Below, in pieces: positions 17,095 to 24,974 of a stretch of DNA of 33,928 nt (the first letter of the stretch is position 1; each line of letters opens with the position of its first letter). This DNA comes from Candidatus Collierbacteria bacterium RIFOXYD2_FULL_45_13. Its GTDB lineage: Bacteria > Patescibacteriota > Microgenomatia > UBA1400 > MFAQ01. The stretch is taken from NCBI GenBank assembly GCA_001774685.1, contig MFAS01000001.1:671557-705484 (forward strand). Reading direction: 5' to 3'. Made by a program: the position numbers and the translations under genes. The notes under the pieces were generated by a model. That model saw nothing but the letters and a program-made list of their open reading frames with translations. It was not told where the DNA came from and did no database searches.

Positions 17095-17622
17095 ATGGCA
17101 AATCAAATCAAATGGCAGGACAAAATATCCTTCGGTGTAGGTGATACCCTTAAAGTATCCTTAGCCGTCAAAGAAGGTGAAAAAACTCGTATTCAGGTAT
17201 TTCAGGGTATCGTCATTGCTATTCGTGGCACCGGCGAAGGTAAAAACTTTATCGTGCGCAAGATCGCCACTGGAGGTATAGGTGTCGAAAAAATCCTACC
17301 AATTAATACCCCGACCATTACCGGCATCGAGATACTTAAAAAGGGTAAGGTTCGCCGAGCCAAACTGTACTACCTTAGGGACTTGTTAGGCAAGAAAGCT
17401 ACTAAAATCAAAGATGTTTTTGTTAAAAAGGGCCAAAAGGCCGAAATAGAGGTACCGGTCGAAGCTACAATCGAGAAAACCGAGAGTATCGCTAAGGATG
17501 AGAAGGTCCGTCCGGAAGCTATTAAGGTCAAAAATGCTCCAAAGGTCGAAGTGGTAAAGGTTAAAAAGGTCAAAAAGGGTCCAAAGAAGATAGTTCGCAA
17601 GGAAAAGGTCTTCGTTCGCTAA
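17095..17622 (+). CDS. rplS: ribosomal protein bL19 with charged C-terminal extension
   Basis: bL19 lies at the 30S-50S interface. Residues 1-115 match the family: FGVGDTLKVSLAVKEGEKTRIQVFQGIVIA, FIVRKIATGGIGVEKILPI and KGKVRRAKLYYLRDLLGKKA. A further 60 or so residues form a Lys-, Val- and Glu-rich tail (KVEVVKVKKVKKGPKKIV) not found in ordinary bL19 of about 115 aa. An in-frame GTG at 17089 is possible, but the ATG at 17095 begins MANQIKWQ as is usual and fits the upstream -10 element. The tail is probably disordered and may contact rRNA; this is inference. It follows dnaE by 11 bp and is convergent with the Nudix gene. Confidence 0.95.
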   Translation: MANQIKWQDKISFGVGDTLKVSLAVKEGEKTRIQVFQGIVIAIRGTGEGKNFIVRKIATGGIGVEKILPINTPTITGIEILKKGKVRRAKLYYLRDLLGKKATKIKDVFVKKGQKAEIEVPVEATIEKTESIAKDEKVRPEAIKVKNAPKVEVVKVKKVKKGPKKIVRKEKVFVR

Positions 17623-17636
17623 TCTAAAATATCCAA

Positions 17637-18311
17637 CTAGTCGGTGACCACAACCCTTTTGTTTTTGAAACTATAGAGCATGGCTGGTCTGTGGGCGATA
17701 CCTTCCAGCATCTTCCCTGAAGCAGTAATCAGGCCCGTCGAAAGTATCTTTTTCCTGAAATTCCGTTTGTCCAGACTCGTCTTGAGGATGATTTCATATA
17801 TTTTTTGGAGATCCGTCAGTGTAAAGGAACCGGGAAGCAAGCCTAAAACGATATTGGTATACCCCAGTTTGTTTCTTAATCTCTGAATACCGTAGTTAAT
17901 TATCTCGGCGTGGTCAAAGGCGAGCTTGGGTAGTTTGTTTACCGAGAAAAATCCTGCTCCTCTGGCGTCCCCCGACGACTTAAGCTTCCATTCAGTTTTT
18001 GCTGCCAAAGCCATATACGTAACGGTGATTACCCTGGTTCGCGGATCTCTTTTGGGGGAGCCAAAGGTATAAAGCTGTTCCAAGTAGAGATCTTTCACTC
18101 CACTTTCCTCTAAAAGCTCTCTGGTCGCTGCCTCGTCCAGGGATTCGTCCATCCGCACAAAACCTCCCGGCAAAGCCCAACAGTCCCAAAACGGTTCTTC
18201 ATTTCTTTTTACCAGCAATATCTTTAGTTCTCCCTCTTCAACCGTGAAAAGTAAAACATCAACAGTTACAGAAGGACGTTCATATTTGGTGACATCATAT
18301 TTTGTGGGCAT
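17637..18311 (-). CDS. NrtR-like Nudix protein with C-terminal winged helix
   Basis: The 224 residues combine a Nudix hydrolase domain (about 10-145) with a C-terminal winged-helix domain (about 150-224: GSFTLTDLQKIYEIIL, LDKRNFRKKILSTGLI). This is the layout of NrtR, a repressor of NAD-synthesis genes whose Nudix domain senses ADP-ribose. The Nudix box is complete, from Gly50 through Glu56 to RELLEESGV (64-72), so catalysis may be kept. The ATG at 18311 lies exactly 6 nt after a TATAAT; an earlier in-frame start at 18326 would fall inside that box. A nicotinate phosphoribosyltransferase gene at 33410 with palindromes in its promoter is a plausible target. Confidence 0.85.
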   Translation of the reverse strand: MPTKYDVTKYERPSVTVDVLLFTVEEGELKILLVKRNEEPFWDCWALPGGFVRMDESLDEAATRELLEESGVKDLYLEQLYTFGSPKRDPRTRVITVTYMALAAKTEWKLKSSGDARGAGFFSVNKLPKLAFDHAEIINYGIQRLRNKLGYTNIVLGLLPGSFTLTDLQKIYEIILKTSLDKRNFRKKILSTGLITASGKMLEGIAHRPAMLYSFKNKRVVVTD

Positions 18312-18363
18312 GTGTCCATTATACACTTAGACGGCGCTTGGTTGTTTGTTCTATACTATTTTT
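18312..18363. promoter_or_regulatory. divergent leaderless promoters (Nudix gene / dipZ)
   Basis: The 52-bp gap holds TATAAT on the minus strand (18323 to 18318), 6 nt before the Nudix ATG, and TATACT on the plus strand (18352-18357), 6 nt before the dipZ ATG. Both imply leaderless mRNAs. The Nudix protein could autoregulate here. Confidence 0.6.
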
Positions 18364-20028
18364 ATGTTAGTTCTTCTAATTGTTGCCTTTGTGTCCGGAC
18401 TTCTCACCATACTGGCACCTTGCATCTGGCCCATCCTACCTATCGTTCTCTCCTCTTCATCCACCGGAGGTCGCGGCCGCCCGCTAGGAGTGACCCTTGG
18501 GATCTTACTCAGTTTCTCAATTTTGACCCTCAGTCTTTCCTATCTGGTCAAAATATTCCATTTCGACCCTGATATTCTTAGACTACTCGCGGTGGTGATT
18601 ATCGGTTTTTTTGGTTCGATTTTAATAATTCCCAAACTTGCCTCACTCCTGGAGGGATACGCCTCTAGAATCGGAAATTATTTTGGTGGAAGATTCACCT
18701 CCGGATCGGGTTTTTGGAGTGGAATGGTGGCAGGTATAAGCTTGGGTGTCGTTTGGGCACCATGCGCCGGACCCATACTCGCTACCATTGCCGCTCTGTC
18801 AGCCACCAGAGCCGTAAACTCTCAGGTGGTTCTAATCACCATTACTTATATGATCGGCACCGGCATTCCTTTGTTTTTGTTCGCCGCCTTTGGTAGCCAT
18901 CTCCTCACTAAGAGCCGAGTTCTTTCACCCTTCACCGGTTTCATACAGCAAGCACTGGGTCTTGTAATGATAATTACTGCGGTTCTGATTTGGACCGGTT
19001 ATGACAAACTCCTTCAAGCGAGGTTGCTTAACCTTTTTCCGGCTTATACAGATCTGATATACCGAATTGAACAAACAAATCAAGTCCAAGAGCAGTTAAA
19101 CCGTCTACAGGGTAAAGGGGAGGGAAAGATCTCCACATTGCCAAAGTCTTTTCTTCCTGACATGGGGATGGCACCCGATTTTGTTGGTATCGGCAACTGG
19201 CTCAACAGCACACCGCTAACGCTGGGGGCACTCGAGGGCAAAGTCATCCTGGTGGATTTTTGGACCTACTCATGCATCAACTGTATCCGAACTCTTCCTT
19301 TTGTCACGGGTTGGTACGAAAAGTATAAAGATCAAGGTTTAGTTGTTGTTGGTATTCATACCCCAGAGTTTGAGTTCGAAAAGAAAACTGAAAATGTCGC
19401 CAACGCCATCAAAATGTTTGGCATCAACTATCCAGTCGCCCAAGACAACAACTATTCGACCTGGAACAATTACAACAATAGTTACTGGCCAGCCAAGTAT
19501 TTAATCGACAAAGATGGTCATCTCAGGTATCAGCACAGCGGAGAAGGTCTGTATGCTGAAACCGAAAAGGCGATTCAAACATTATTGGCTGAAACCGGTC
19601 GACCCGTGCCGCAGGAGATTCTCTCTATGCCCGATCAAACGCCTCGGATAAGATTGACACCGGAAACCTATCTTGGGAAAAGCAGGATGAAAAAATTATC
19701 ACCCGATTTTAAGTATTTAGGAGATTGGAAGATCGAAAACGAATTTGGAGAAAGTAGCCCCGGTTCCTCGCTTGAATTAGATTTTTATGCCAATAAAGTT
19801 TTTCTGGTTATCACCCCTGATAGTCCGACGGACATTCTAACAGTGAGCCTTGACGGTATGCCCATCCGTGACGATCTTGCCGGAAAGGACGTTGTCGGCG
19901 GCAAGGTGTTCCTGACCATACCGCGACTATATGAACTTATCGACCTTCGTGGAAACCCTGGGGAGCACATTCTTCGCCTAGACTTTGGTTCCAAAGGTAC
20001 TAAAGTTTTCGCCTTCACTTTTGGCTAA
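18364..20028 (+). CDS. dipZ: DipZ-like CcdA-thioredoxin fusion
   Basis: The 554-residue membrane protein fuses a CcdA/DsbD-type electron transporter to a TlpA-like thioredoxin. The CcdA part (about 1-230) has six membrane segments and the paired cysteines Cys20 (LAPCIWP) and Cys134 (WAPCAGP). A linker of about 60 residues leads to a thioredoxin domain with CINC (Cys304, Cys307) and the cis-Pro YWPAKYLI. The last 130 or so residues form a beta-rich DipZ C-terminal domain. It should carry electrons from cytoplasmic thioredoxin to extracytoplasmic disulfides. The ATG at 18364 is set by the -10 element; an in-frame TTG at 18346 would precede it. Sugar dehydrogenase and DoxX-like genes follow on the same strand. 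Confidence 0.93.
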   Translation: MLVLLIVAFVSGLLTILAPCIWPILPIVLSSSSTGGRGRPLGVTLGILLSFSILTLSLSYLVKIFHFDPDILRLLAVVIIGFFGSILIIPKLASLLEGYASRIGNYFGGRFTSGSGFWSGMVAGISLGVVWAPCAGPILATIAALSATRAVNSQVVLITITYMIGTGIPLFLFAAFGSHLLTKSRVLSPFTGFIQQALGLVMIITAVLIWTGYDKLLQARLLNLFPAYTDLIYRIEQTNQVQEQLNRLQGKGEGKISTLPKSFLPDMGMAPDFVGIGNWLNSTPLTLGALEGKVILVDFWTYSCINCIRTLPFVTGWYEKYKDQGLVVVGIHTPEFEFEKKTENVANAIKMFGINYPVAQDNNYSTWNNYNNSYWPAKYLIDKDGHLRYQHSGEGLYAETEKAIQTLLAETGRPVPQEILSMPDQTPRIRLTPETYLGKSRMKKLSPDFKYLGDWKIENEFGESSPGSSLELDFYANKVFLVITPDSPTDILTVSLDGMPIRDDLAGKDVVGGKVFLTIPRLYELIDLRGNPGEHILRLDFGSKGTKVFAFTFG

Positions 20029-20030
20029 TC

Positions 20031-20039
20031 TGCTATATT
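20031..20039 (+). promoter_or_regulatory. extended -10 upstream of the sugar dehydrogenase
   Basis: TGC-TATATT lies in the 22-bp gap after dipZ. The hexamer ends 11 nt before the ATG at 20051, giving a leader of about five bases. Confidence 0.45.
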
Positions 20040-20050
20040 TATTACATCGG

Positions 20051-21118
20051 ATGAGCAAATTATTTATCGGACTGATTATCATCTTTATCTCGGTGTGGAT
20101 ATATACTTCGGGTCAAAAAAGTCCAGCGACTTCACCAACAATATCACCCGACTCGGACGAAACAATTATCGCCGACAAATTACAGATACCGTGGTCACTA
20201 GTTTTCCTTCCGGATGGCAGTATTTTATTTACCGAACGCCCGGGAAGAGTCCGTGAGATTCCAGTTTCCGGTAAATTAAATCCAAACCCTGTTGTGACCC
20301 TGGACGACGTCAAAGCCATAGGTGAGGGAGGTCTGTTAGGGATCGTACTTCATCCATCTTTTGAAATGAATCGTTTTCTTTATCTCTATTACACTTATGC
20401 AGGAGACGAAAAGAGGACCTTAAATAAAGTTGTCCGTTATGTTTTTGACGGCACTCGCCTGTCTGCCCCAAATACTCTTGTCGCTGGTATTCCGGGAAAC
20501 TCCAATCATAACGGTGGCAGGATAAAGTTCGGTCCTGACGGATACCTCTACATTACCACGGGGGATTCACAGAACCCTTCTTTGGCGCAGGACAAGGGCT
20601 CTTTAGCCGGTAAGATACTCCGCGTGACCGATGAAGGAGAACCTGCACCGGGAAATCCGTTCAACAATGAGATATATTCATACGGCCATCGCAATCCTCA
20701 AGGTCTGGCCTGGGACGAATCGGGGCGTCTTTGGGAAACAGAACACGGCTCATCGGCGGGAGACGAGGTCAACCTTATTGAAAAGGGTAAAAATTATGGC
20801 TGGCCTACTATCACCAAAACTCAATCCAAAGAAGGTATGGTAACTCCGGTGCTAAATTCGGAAAATGAAACTTGGGCTCCTTCGGGATTGGCCTTTGTTA
20901 AACCCTTTATGTATTTCGCCGGCTTACGGAGCAATACATTGTATAGACTTGGTACCACTACAATGAAATTCGACAAGATCCTAAAAGGGAAATATGGACG
21001 ACTCCGAGATGTTGTACTGGGGCCCGATGGCTATCTGTACATTACGACCAGCAATCTCGATGGTCGATCACTAACCCATCTGGATGGGGACAAAATAATC
21101 CGCCTGGCTCCTCCCTAA
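20051..21118 (+). CDS. PQQ-dependent sugar dehydrogenase-like (YliI/GdhB type) exported protein
   Basis: The 355-residue protein starts with a membrane anchor or signal segment (LFIGLIIIFISVWIYTS, about residues 4-20). A six-bladed beta-propeller of the glucose/sorbosone dehydrogenase family follows. Family marks include LQIPWSLVFLPDGSILFTERPGRV, EGGLLGIVLHPSF, NHNGGRIKFGPDGYLYITTGD, GHRNPQGLAWD, TEHGSSAGDEVNLIEKGKNYGWP and the closing GPDGYLYITTSN. Members oxidise aldose sugars with PQQ, so the reaction is probable; the electron acceptor and the source of PQQ are unknown, and no PQQ-synthesis genes are in the window. The ATG at 20051 is chosen because earlier in-frame codons lie in dipZ. It lacks a lipobox Cys. 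Confidence 0.9.
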   Translation: MSKLFIGLIIIFISVWIYTSGQKSPATSPTISPDSDETIIADKLQIPWSLVFLPDGSILFTERPGRVREIPVSGKLNPNPVVTLDDVKAIGEGGLLGIVLHPSFEMNRFLYLYYTYAGDEKRTLNKVVRYVFDGTRLSAPNTLVAGIPGNSNHNGGRIKFGPDGYLYITTGDSQNPSLAQDKGSLAGKILRVTDEGEPAPGNPFNNEIYSYGHRNPQGLAWDESGRLWETEHGSSAGDEVNLIEKGKNYGWPTITKTQSKEGMVTPVLNSENETWAPSGLAFVKPFMYFAGLRSNTLYRLGTTTMKFDKILKGKYGRLRDVVLGPDGYLYITTSNLDGRSLTHLDGDKIIRLAPP

Positions 21119-21156
21119 ATAACTTCGATTATCCAAAAATGTATACTGAAGTTATT
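21118..21156 (+). repeat. 9-bp inverted repeat upstream of doxX gene
   Basis: AATAACTTC (21118-21126) and GAAGTTATT (21148-21156) are perfect complements, 21 nt apart. A TATACT (21142-21147) abuts the right arm, so the repeat could be an operator over the transcription start. There is no T-run, so it is a poor intrinsic terminator. Confidence 0.5.
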
Positions 21157-21179
21157 AACCAAAACCAGTCATCAATAAT

Positions 21180-21713
21180 ATGAAGAGTCATGAAATAAGT
21201 GTTCGTCCAACCGTCCTACCAATATTCTATGAAAAATGGGCCTCAATACTTTTCCTGCCCTTACGTCTCTGGCTCGGTTGGGGATGGCTAACCAGTGGCT
21301 ACCACAAACTGCTCAACCCTGCCTGGATAGAAACCGGTGAAGCTCTCAAAGGATTTTGGGCTCGGGCAGTCCTTGTCACGGACGGTAAGGGAGCCATTAC
21401 CTACGACTGGTATAGATCGTTCATTCAATTTATGTTAGATGCCCAAGCTCATACCTGGTTTGCGAAGATGGTCGCCATCGGTGAGACCATGGTCGGCGTG
21501 ACTCTCATTATTGGTGCGTTTGTTGGGGTGGCTGCTTTCTTCGGAGCTCTTATGAACTGGAACTTTATGATGGCCGGCACTGCTTCCACCAACCCCATGT
21601 TTCTTCTGATTTCCATTTTCCTGATTCTTGGTTGGCGTATCGCCGGCCACCTCGGAGCCGATTACTATATTCTTCCATGGTTCCGAAAGCGATTCCGTCC
21701 GGGCTACCCTTGA
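21180..21713 (+). CDS. DoxX-like / TQO small-subunit DoxD-type membrane protein
   Basis: The protein (177 aa) has about four membrane helices (near residues 20-42, 95-115, 118-135 and 138-155) and ends with a basic tail (FRKRFRPGYP). PLRLWLGWGWLTSGYHKLLNP and the MNWNFMMAGTASTNPMF motif are typical of the DoxX/DoxD family. Family members include a thiosulfate:quinone oxidoreductase subunit and the mycobacterial membrane oxidoreductase complex that resists oxidative stress. Placed after dipZ and the sugar dehydrogenase, it could link periplasmic redox chemistry to a quinone or thiol pool; this is inference. No Shine-Dalgarno sequence is visible. Confidence 0.85.
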   Translation: MKSHEISVRPTVLPIFYEKWASILFLPLRLWLGWGWLTSGYHKLLNPAWIETGEALKGFWARAVLVTDGKGAITYDWYRSFIQFMLDAQAHTWFAKMVAIGETMVGVTLIIGAFVGVAAFFGALMNWNFMMAGTASTNPMFLLISIFLILGWRIAGHLGADYYILPWFRKRFRPGYP

Positions 21714-21726
21714 ACCACTCCTTTGT

Positions 21727-21761
21727 TATAATGCTTCAGGTCTTTAACATCACAGAAGGAG
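21727..21761 (+). promoter_or_regulatory. promoter and strong Shine-Dalgarno for the 73-aa gene
   Basis: TATAAT at 21727-21732 gives a leader of about 28 nt. GAAGGAG at 21755-21761 lies 5 nt before the ATG at 21767 and decides that start over earlier in-frame codons. Confidence 0.6.
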
Positions 21762-21766
21762 TCACC

Positions 21767-21988
21767 ATGGGCACAAACTATTTTGATGATGAAACACTTA
21801 CAGATAATCTTGATGACAAGCAAGCCGGTAGGATTATTAGTATCCTTGGAAAGACTCAAGGTATCGATCAAGACCAGCGACTTCAGATCGTATTACTGCT
21901 CCGTCTATTGAATCAAATTTGTCGAGATAGCCAAGAGATGGCTTTATTTGAAGACATAATGTCAAAACTGGAGGCTAAATATGTCTAA
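21767..21988 (+). CDS. hypothetical acidic protein, 73 aa
   Basis: This small, soluble, helical protein has an acidic start (NYFDDETLTDNLDDK). A leucine-rich helix follows (LQIVLLLRLLNQICRD), then a final helix ending in EAKYV. No known family was recognised. A strong promoter and Shine-Dalgarno sequence suggest it is well expressed. It overlaps the PLD-fold gene by 8 bp, so the two are coupled and may work together. Confidence 0.7.
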   Translation: MGTNYFDDETLTDNLDDKQAGRIISILGKTQGIDQDQRLQIVLLLRLLNQICRDSQEMALFEDIMSKLEAKYV

Positions 21989-23132
21989 GAAAAATACCGT
22001 GAACAGGTTGCTATATCCATTTCTGGTAATTCTCATAATTGCGCTTTATGGCGTTTTTTCCTCGGACAACATTTTTAGCCAAACCGTTCGGGAAACCGGT
22101 ACCTCGACCCCAACAGTTATGGGTGCAACCGACACCCCACCTCTTCCCGAAAACCCAGTTTGGTATGAGGTTTATTTCACAAGTCCCAGAATTCCCTTTG
22201 ATGATATATATAACGGCGGTATAGAGAACGTCCTTATCGAAAAAATAAACCAGTCAAAGGTATCTATCGATTTAGCGGTTTATGAGTTTAGTCTGGAAAA
22301 CGTGACTCAGGCTCTAATTGCCGCCAAAAATCGGGGAGTCAAGGTGCGGGTAGTATATGACGATGAGTTTGCCGACCCAGACCCGCAAATAAACGAGCTA
22401 AAAGGCGCCGGTGTCCCTGTAGTACCGGACGAACGTTCCGCCTTTATGCATAATAAATTTTTTGTCTTCGATGGCCAATGTATCTGGACAGGATCATTTA
22501 ATATCAGCCAGAACGCGGCTTACAGAAACAATGAAAACGCCCTGTATTTTTGTTCTTCGGAGGCGTCCGAAAACTTTACATCCGAATTCGAGGAGCTCTT
22601 CGCCGGTCAATTCGGAGCATCTTCTCCGTCCAACACACCGCACCCGGTCTACACAGTCAATGGTTCAACCGTAGAAAATTACTTTGCTCCAGAAGATAGA
22701 GTCATGGAAAAAGTAATCGCTCAGGTCAAATCCGCCCAGAAATATATTCATTTTATGGCCTTTTCATTTACTGATGGTGACCTTGGACAAGCCATGATCG
22801 AGAAGTTGATGAGAAACGTAGACGTGGCCGGAATTTTTGAGTCTCGTGGTGCGACCAGCGAATACTCCGAGTGTTTGTTTTTATTGCAGGGAGGAGCCGA
22901 TATCTTTCTTGATGGAAACCCGCGCACCTTCCATCATAAGGTGATCATAATAGATGGACAGGTGGTGATCTTGGGTTCTTTTAACTTCTCCCAAAGTGCC
23001 GATAGCGAAAATGACGAAAATCTCCTGATAATACACGACTCTTCATTGGCTGCTGCCTACGAAAACGAGTTTCAGAAAATGAAAGAAATGTCTTATCCTA
23101 CTCATGGTAACTCCTGTCGTACAAACGACTAA
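21981..23132 (+). CDS. exported phospholipase D-fold protein with two HKD motifs
   Basis: The 383-residue protein has an N-terminal membrane or signal segment (about residues 12-28), then a Thr/Pro-rich linker. Two PLD-like halves follow, each with a complete HKD motif: His157, Lys159, Asp164 (MHNKFFVFD, followed by TGSFNIS) and His318, Lys320, Asp325 (FHHKVIIID, followed by LGSFNFS). Two motifs in one chain make a full active site. Family members are phospholipases, cardiolipin synthases or Nuc-type nucleases; the NRGVKVRVVYDDEF stretch resembles the Nuc side. An exported nuclease that scavenges DNA would suit a host-dependent lifestyle, but that is inference. A GGAGG Shine-Dalgarno sequence lies in the gene before it, and a strong terminator follows. 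Confidence 0.87.
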   Translation: MSKKNTVNRLLYPFLVILIIALYGVFSSDNIFSQTVRETGTSTPTVMGATDTPPLPENPVWYEVYFTSPRIPFDDIYNGGIENVLIEKINQSKVSIDLAVYEFSLENVTQALIAAKNRGVKVRVVYDDEFADPDPQINELKGAGVPVVPDERSAFMHNKFFVFDGQCIWTGSFNISQNAAYRNNENALYFCSSEASENFTSEFEELFAGQFGASSPSNTPHPVYTVNGSTVENYFAPEDRVMEKVIAQVKSAQKYIHFMAFSFTDGDLGQAMIEKLMRNVDVAGIFESRGATSEYSECLFLLQGGADIFLDGNPRTFHHKVIIIDGQVVILGSFNFSQSADSENDENLLIIHDSSLAAAYENEFQKMKEMSYPTHGNSCRTND

Positions 23133-23148
23133 ACTTCTTTCGAACGGG

Positions 23149-23170
23149 CCCCGCTAACAGCGGGGTTTTT
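23149..23170 (+). terminator. rho-independent terminator
   Basis: CCCCGCT, loop AAC, AGCGGGG, then TTTTT. It sits 16 bp after the PLD-fold gene and ends the 21767-23132 unit. Confidence 0.9.
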
Positions 23171-23185
23171 AAAATAGAATTAACA

Positions 23186-23191
23186 TACAAT
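23186..23191 (+). promoter_or_regulatory. -10 box for leaderless mRNA of the HD-like gene
   Basis: TACAAT ends exactly 6 nt before the ATG at 23198, directly after the terminator. Confidence 0.55.
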
Positions 23192-23197
23192 CAAGGT

Positions 23198-24454
23198 ATG
23201 CAAGAAGAATTTGAAAAAAAGTTCGATTACGAAGTAATCTACCTGGGTCAAAGTGAGAACTCATATAGAGAAGATTGTGCCTCCTCTCCATCAATCAAAG
23301 AAAGATTGGCTAAACTATTGGAAAACACAAACAATAGAAAAGCTCGTGAACTCATGTTGAGAGCTGTTCTGAGGCTCGATTACGTTCTTACGGAAAGTGA
23401 CAGCAAAAACGACAAGCGCTCCTATGATATACAGCTGATAGAAACCGTCCGTCAAATCGCTACGGATATGGTCCAGGTTTTGCCGGTTGGGGACCAAGAA
23501 GGTGCCCGCAAATTCATCGGCAATCTTGACAAATCCCCTTGGCTATTTTCCCATCTTGATGAAACTGGTCATTCCATCGCTGATTTTTTTGAGAACACGA
23601 GGCAAGTCACAACAGGGGAGAATGAGTTGTTGTCATCGAGACAAATGGAGCTCATGGAATTTGTGGGTAGAACCCACGACGTTTGTAAACTGCTTGGTGG
23701 CCTGAACGCCCAAATCGACCCTGATCATGAAATCATTTATCGTGAAATTATAGGTAGACATCTTGAAGGAAAAACCTTCACCACCAAGTCTGGCCACACA
23801 ATTGTCTTTGATAAAGATGATGTTGACTTCATTAAGGGTGTTGTCGAACTGCACGAAGATATCTATCGAGAAGAGGGTTTTGCTCATCAGGCTGAATCTC
23901 TTAAAAAGGAGAACAATTCCCGAGACCTAGAGGTAGCCATAGCTCGAGGCAGGACGATTCTTCACTTTGTCGATATCTTTGGAGATGCTGTCAGATTTCA
24001 AGATGGTGTACTAAAAATCGTCGACCAAAAGGCCTTTGAGAAACGCTTTATTGATCTGTTTCGAAGACATATCAAATTACCCATCGTCTCCACCGATACA
24101 AAAATCATAACGGTTGATGGCATTGATCAGGAAAAAACATTCATCACCGACTGGTCTCTGGGCAAAGTGTTTCGCCCTCAATGGGGAGAGCATGGTGTGG
24201 CTGGGCTTACCTGGACATTCGGTCTTTTGAAAGACGAGTGGGGGATCAACGTTGATCCGGCACTTATCCCAGCAGTTCAAAACGGGATCATTCAGGTTCT
24301 TGAAGAGGCTGTGGATGCCATTGAAGGAGTTAGGCGTGGGGATCCTAAATACCATTATCAACAGGGAGTCATCCCCGAAAAGGTACAGGCACAGTTTACA
24401 ATCGATTTAGAGAAGCTAAAGCTTTCACTCACAGCTCTCAATGTAGACCTATAA
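23198..24454 (+). CDS. HD domain-like protein, 418 aa
   Basis: The large soluble, mainly helical protein contains what looks like an HD phosphohydrolase core. His119 or His125 comes first, then GRTHDVCK with His160-Asp161, a DHE at 176-178, and VELHEDIY with His219 and Asp221. Spacing and order fit HD-type metal sites, but the neighbouring signature is weak and I cannot name a subfamily. The C-terminal part has a tryptophan-bearing ITDWSLGKVFRPQWGEHGVAGLTWTFG stretch that may be a separate domain. No signal peptide is visible. It stands alone between a terminator and a separate promoter. Possible roles are nucleotide or cyclic-nucleotide hydrolysis; substrate unknown. Confidence 0.65.
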   Translation: MQEEFEKKFDYEVIYLGQSENSYREDCASSPSIKERLAKLLENTNNRKARELMLRAVLRLDYVLTESDSKNDKRSYDIQLIETVRQIATDMVQVLPVGDQEGARKFIGNLDKSPWLFSHLDETGHSIADFFENTRQVTTGENELLSSRQMELMEFVGRTHDVCKLLGGLNAQIDPDHEIIYREIIGRHLEGKTFTTKSGHTIVFDKDDVDFIKGVVELHEDIYREEGFAHQAESLKKENNSRDLEVAIARGRTILHFVDIFGDAVRFQDGVLKIVDQKAFEKRFIDLFRRHIKLPIVSTDTKIITVDGIDQEKTFITDWSLGKVFRPQWGEHGVAGLTWTFGLLKDEWGINVDPALIPAVQNGIIQVLEEAVDAIEGVRRGDPKYHYQQGVIPEKVQAQFTIDLEKLKLSLTALNVDL

Positions 24455-24474
24455 GGGTAAATTCTACCTTGTAG

Positions 24475-24518
24475 TATAATATATCCGTTCCCTAACTTAC
24501 CAATCCCAGACTAAGGGG
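24475..24518 (+). promoter_or_regulatory. promoter and Shine-Dalgarno of the duplicated membrane-protein gene
   Basis: TATAAT at 24475-24480 and AAGGGG at 24513-24518, 6 nt before the ATG at 24525, give a leader of about 38 nt. Confidence 0.55.
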
Positions 24519-24524
24519 TTTTAG

Positions 24525-24845
24525 ATGAGAGATGGTTTTGAGTGGCGTGCTTTACAATTCATTGGCAATTTCATTTTATTCGTCACGATGAGCTATGTTG
24601 CTCAAGGAAACCTTTGGATTCTACTACCGGCTATATTGATTTCCCTATGGAACTTCATCGACGGTAGGTTTCGTCCTTCCGACTCATATTTTGTCTGGCC
24701 GCTACTTGTTATTGCAGTAAATGTGGCCTTGAATCTTTGGGCCGTCAGTGTTGCCGGTGGCAGTCTCTGGATTTTAATCCCCATCCTCTTCCTTGGCATT
24801 TGGAACTTTATCGATGGTCGTATACGTAGGCAATCACAGGTTTAG
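24525..24845 (+). CDS. small membrane protein with internal duplication, 106 aa
   Basis: The protein has four predicted membrane helices in two tandem halves. Residues 28-50 (GNLWILLPAILISLWNFIDG and RFR) and 79-101 (GSLWILIPILFLGIWNFIDG and RIR) are near copies, each preceded by a second hydrophobic helix. The repeat ends in a polar WNFIDGR turn. No known family was recognised. Such dual or repeated helices suggest a channel, transporter or scaffold-like role, but nothing specific can be claimed. A strong Shine-Dalgarno sequence and a terminator 10 bp downstream frame it as a single-gene unit. Confidence 0.75.
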   Translation: MRDGFEWRALQFIGNFILFVTMSYVAQGNLWILLPAILISLWNFIDGRFRPSDSYFVWPLLVIAVNVALNLWAVSVAGGSLWILIPILFLGIWNFIDGRIRRQSQV

Positions 24846-24855
24846 ACTTTTCAAC

Positions 24856-24881
24856 AAACCCGCCCAATTAGGGGCGGGTTT
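24856..24881. terminator. bidirectional rho-independent terminator
   Basis: AAACCCGCCC and GGGCGGGTTT form a perfect 10-bp stem with loop AATTAG and TTTT on the plus strand. The minus strand reads TTTGTTG, so it may also end tRNA-Glu transcription. Confidence 0.88.
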
Positions 24882-24889
24882 TACTATTG

Positions 24890-24962
24890 TGACCCCGGCG
24901 GGACTCGAACCCGCGATATTCAGGATGAAAACCTGACGTCCTAACCGCTAGACGACGGGGCC
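24890..24962 (-). tRNA. tRNA-Glu (anticodon UUC)
   Basis: Read on the minus strand, the acceptor stem GGCCCCG pairs with CGGGGTC (one G-U). The anticodon arm is TCAGG-TTTTCAT-CCTGA with TTC at 34-36, and the T-arm is CGCGGGTTCGAGTCCCGC. The discriminator base is A and no CCA is encoded. It is the last gene of the minus-strand tRNA unit and, with tRNA-Lys, encloses an unassigned structured element. It also supplies the substrate of Glu-tRNA-Gln type misacylation if GluRS here is non-discriminating. Confidence 0.97.
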
Positions 24963-24974
24963 AAATGTTAATAA

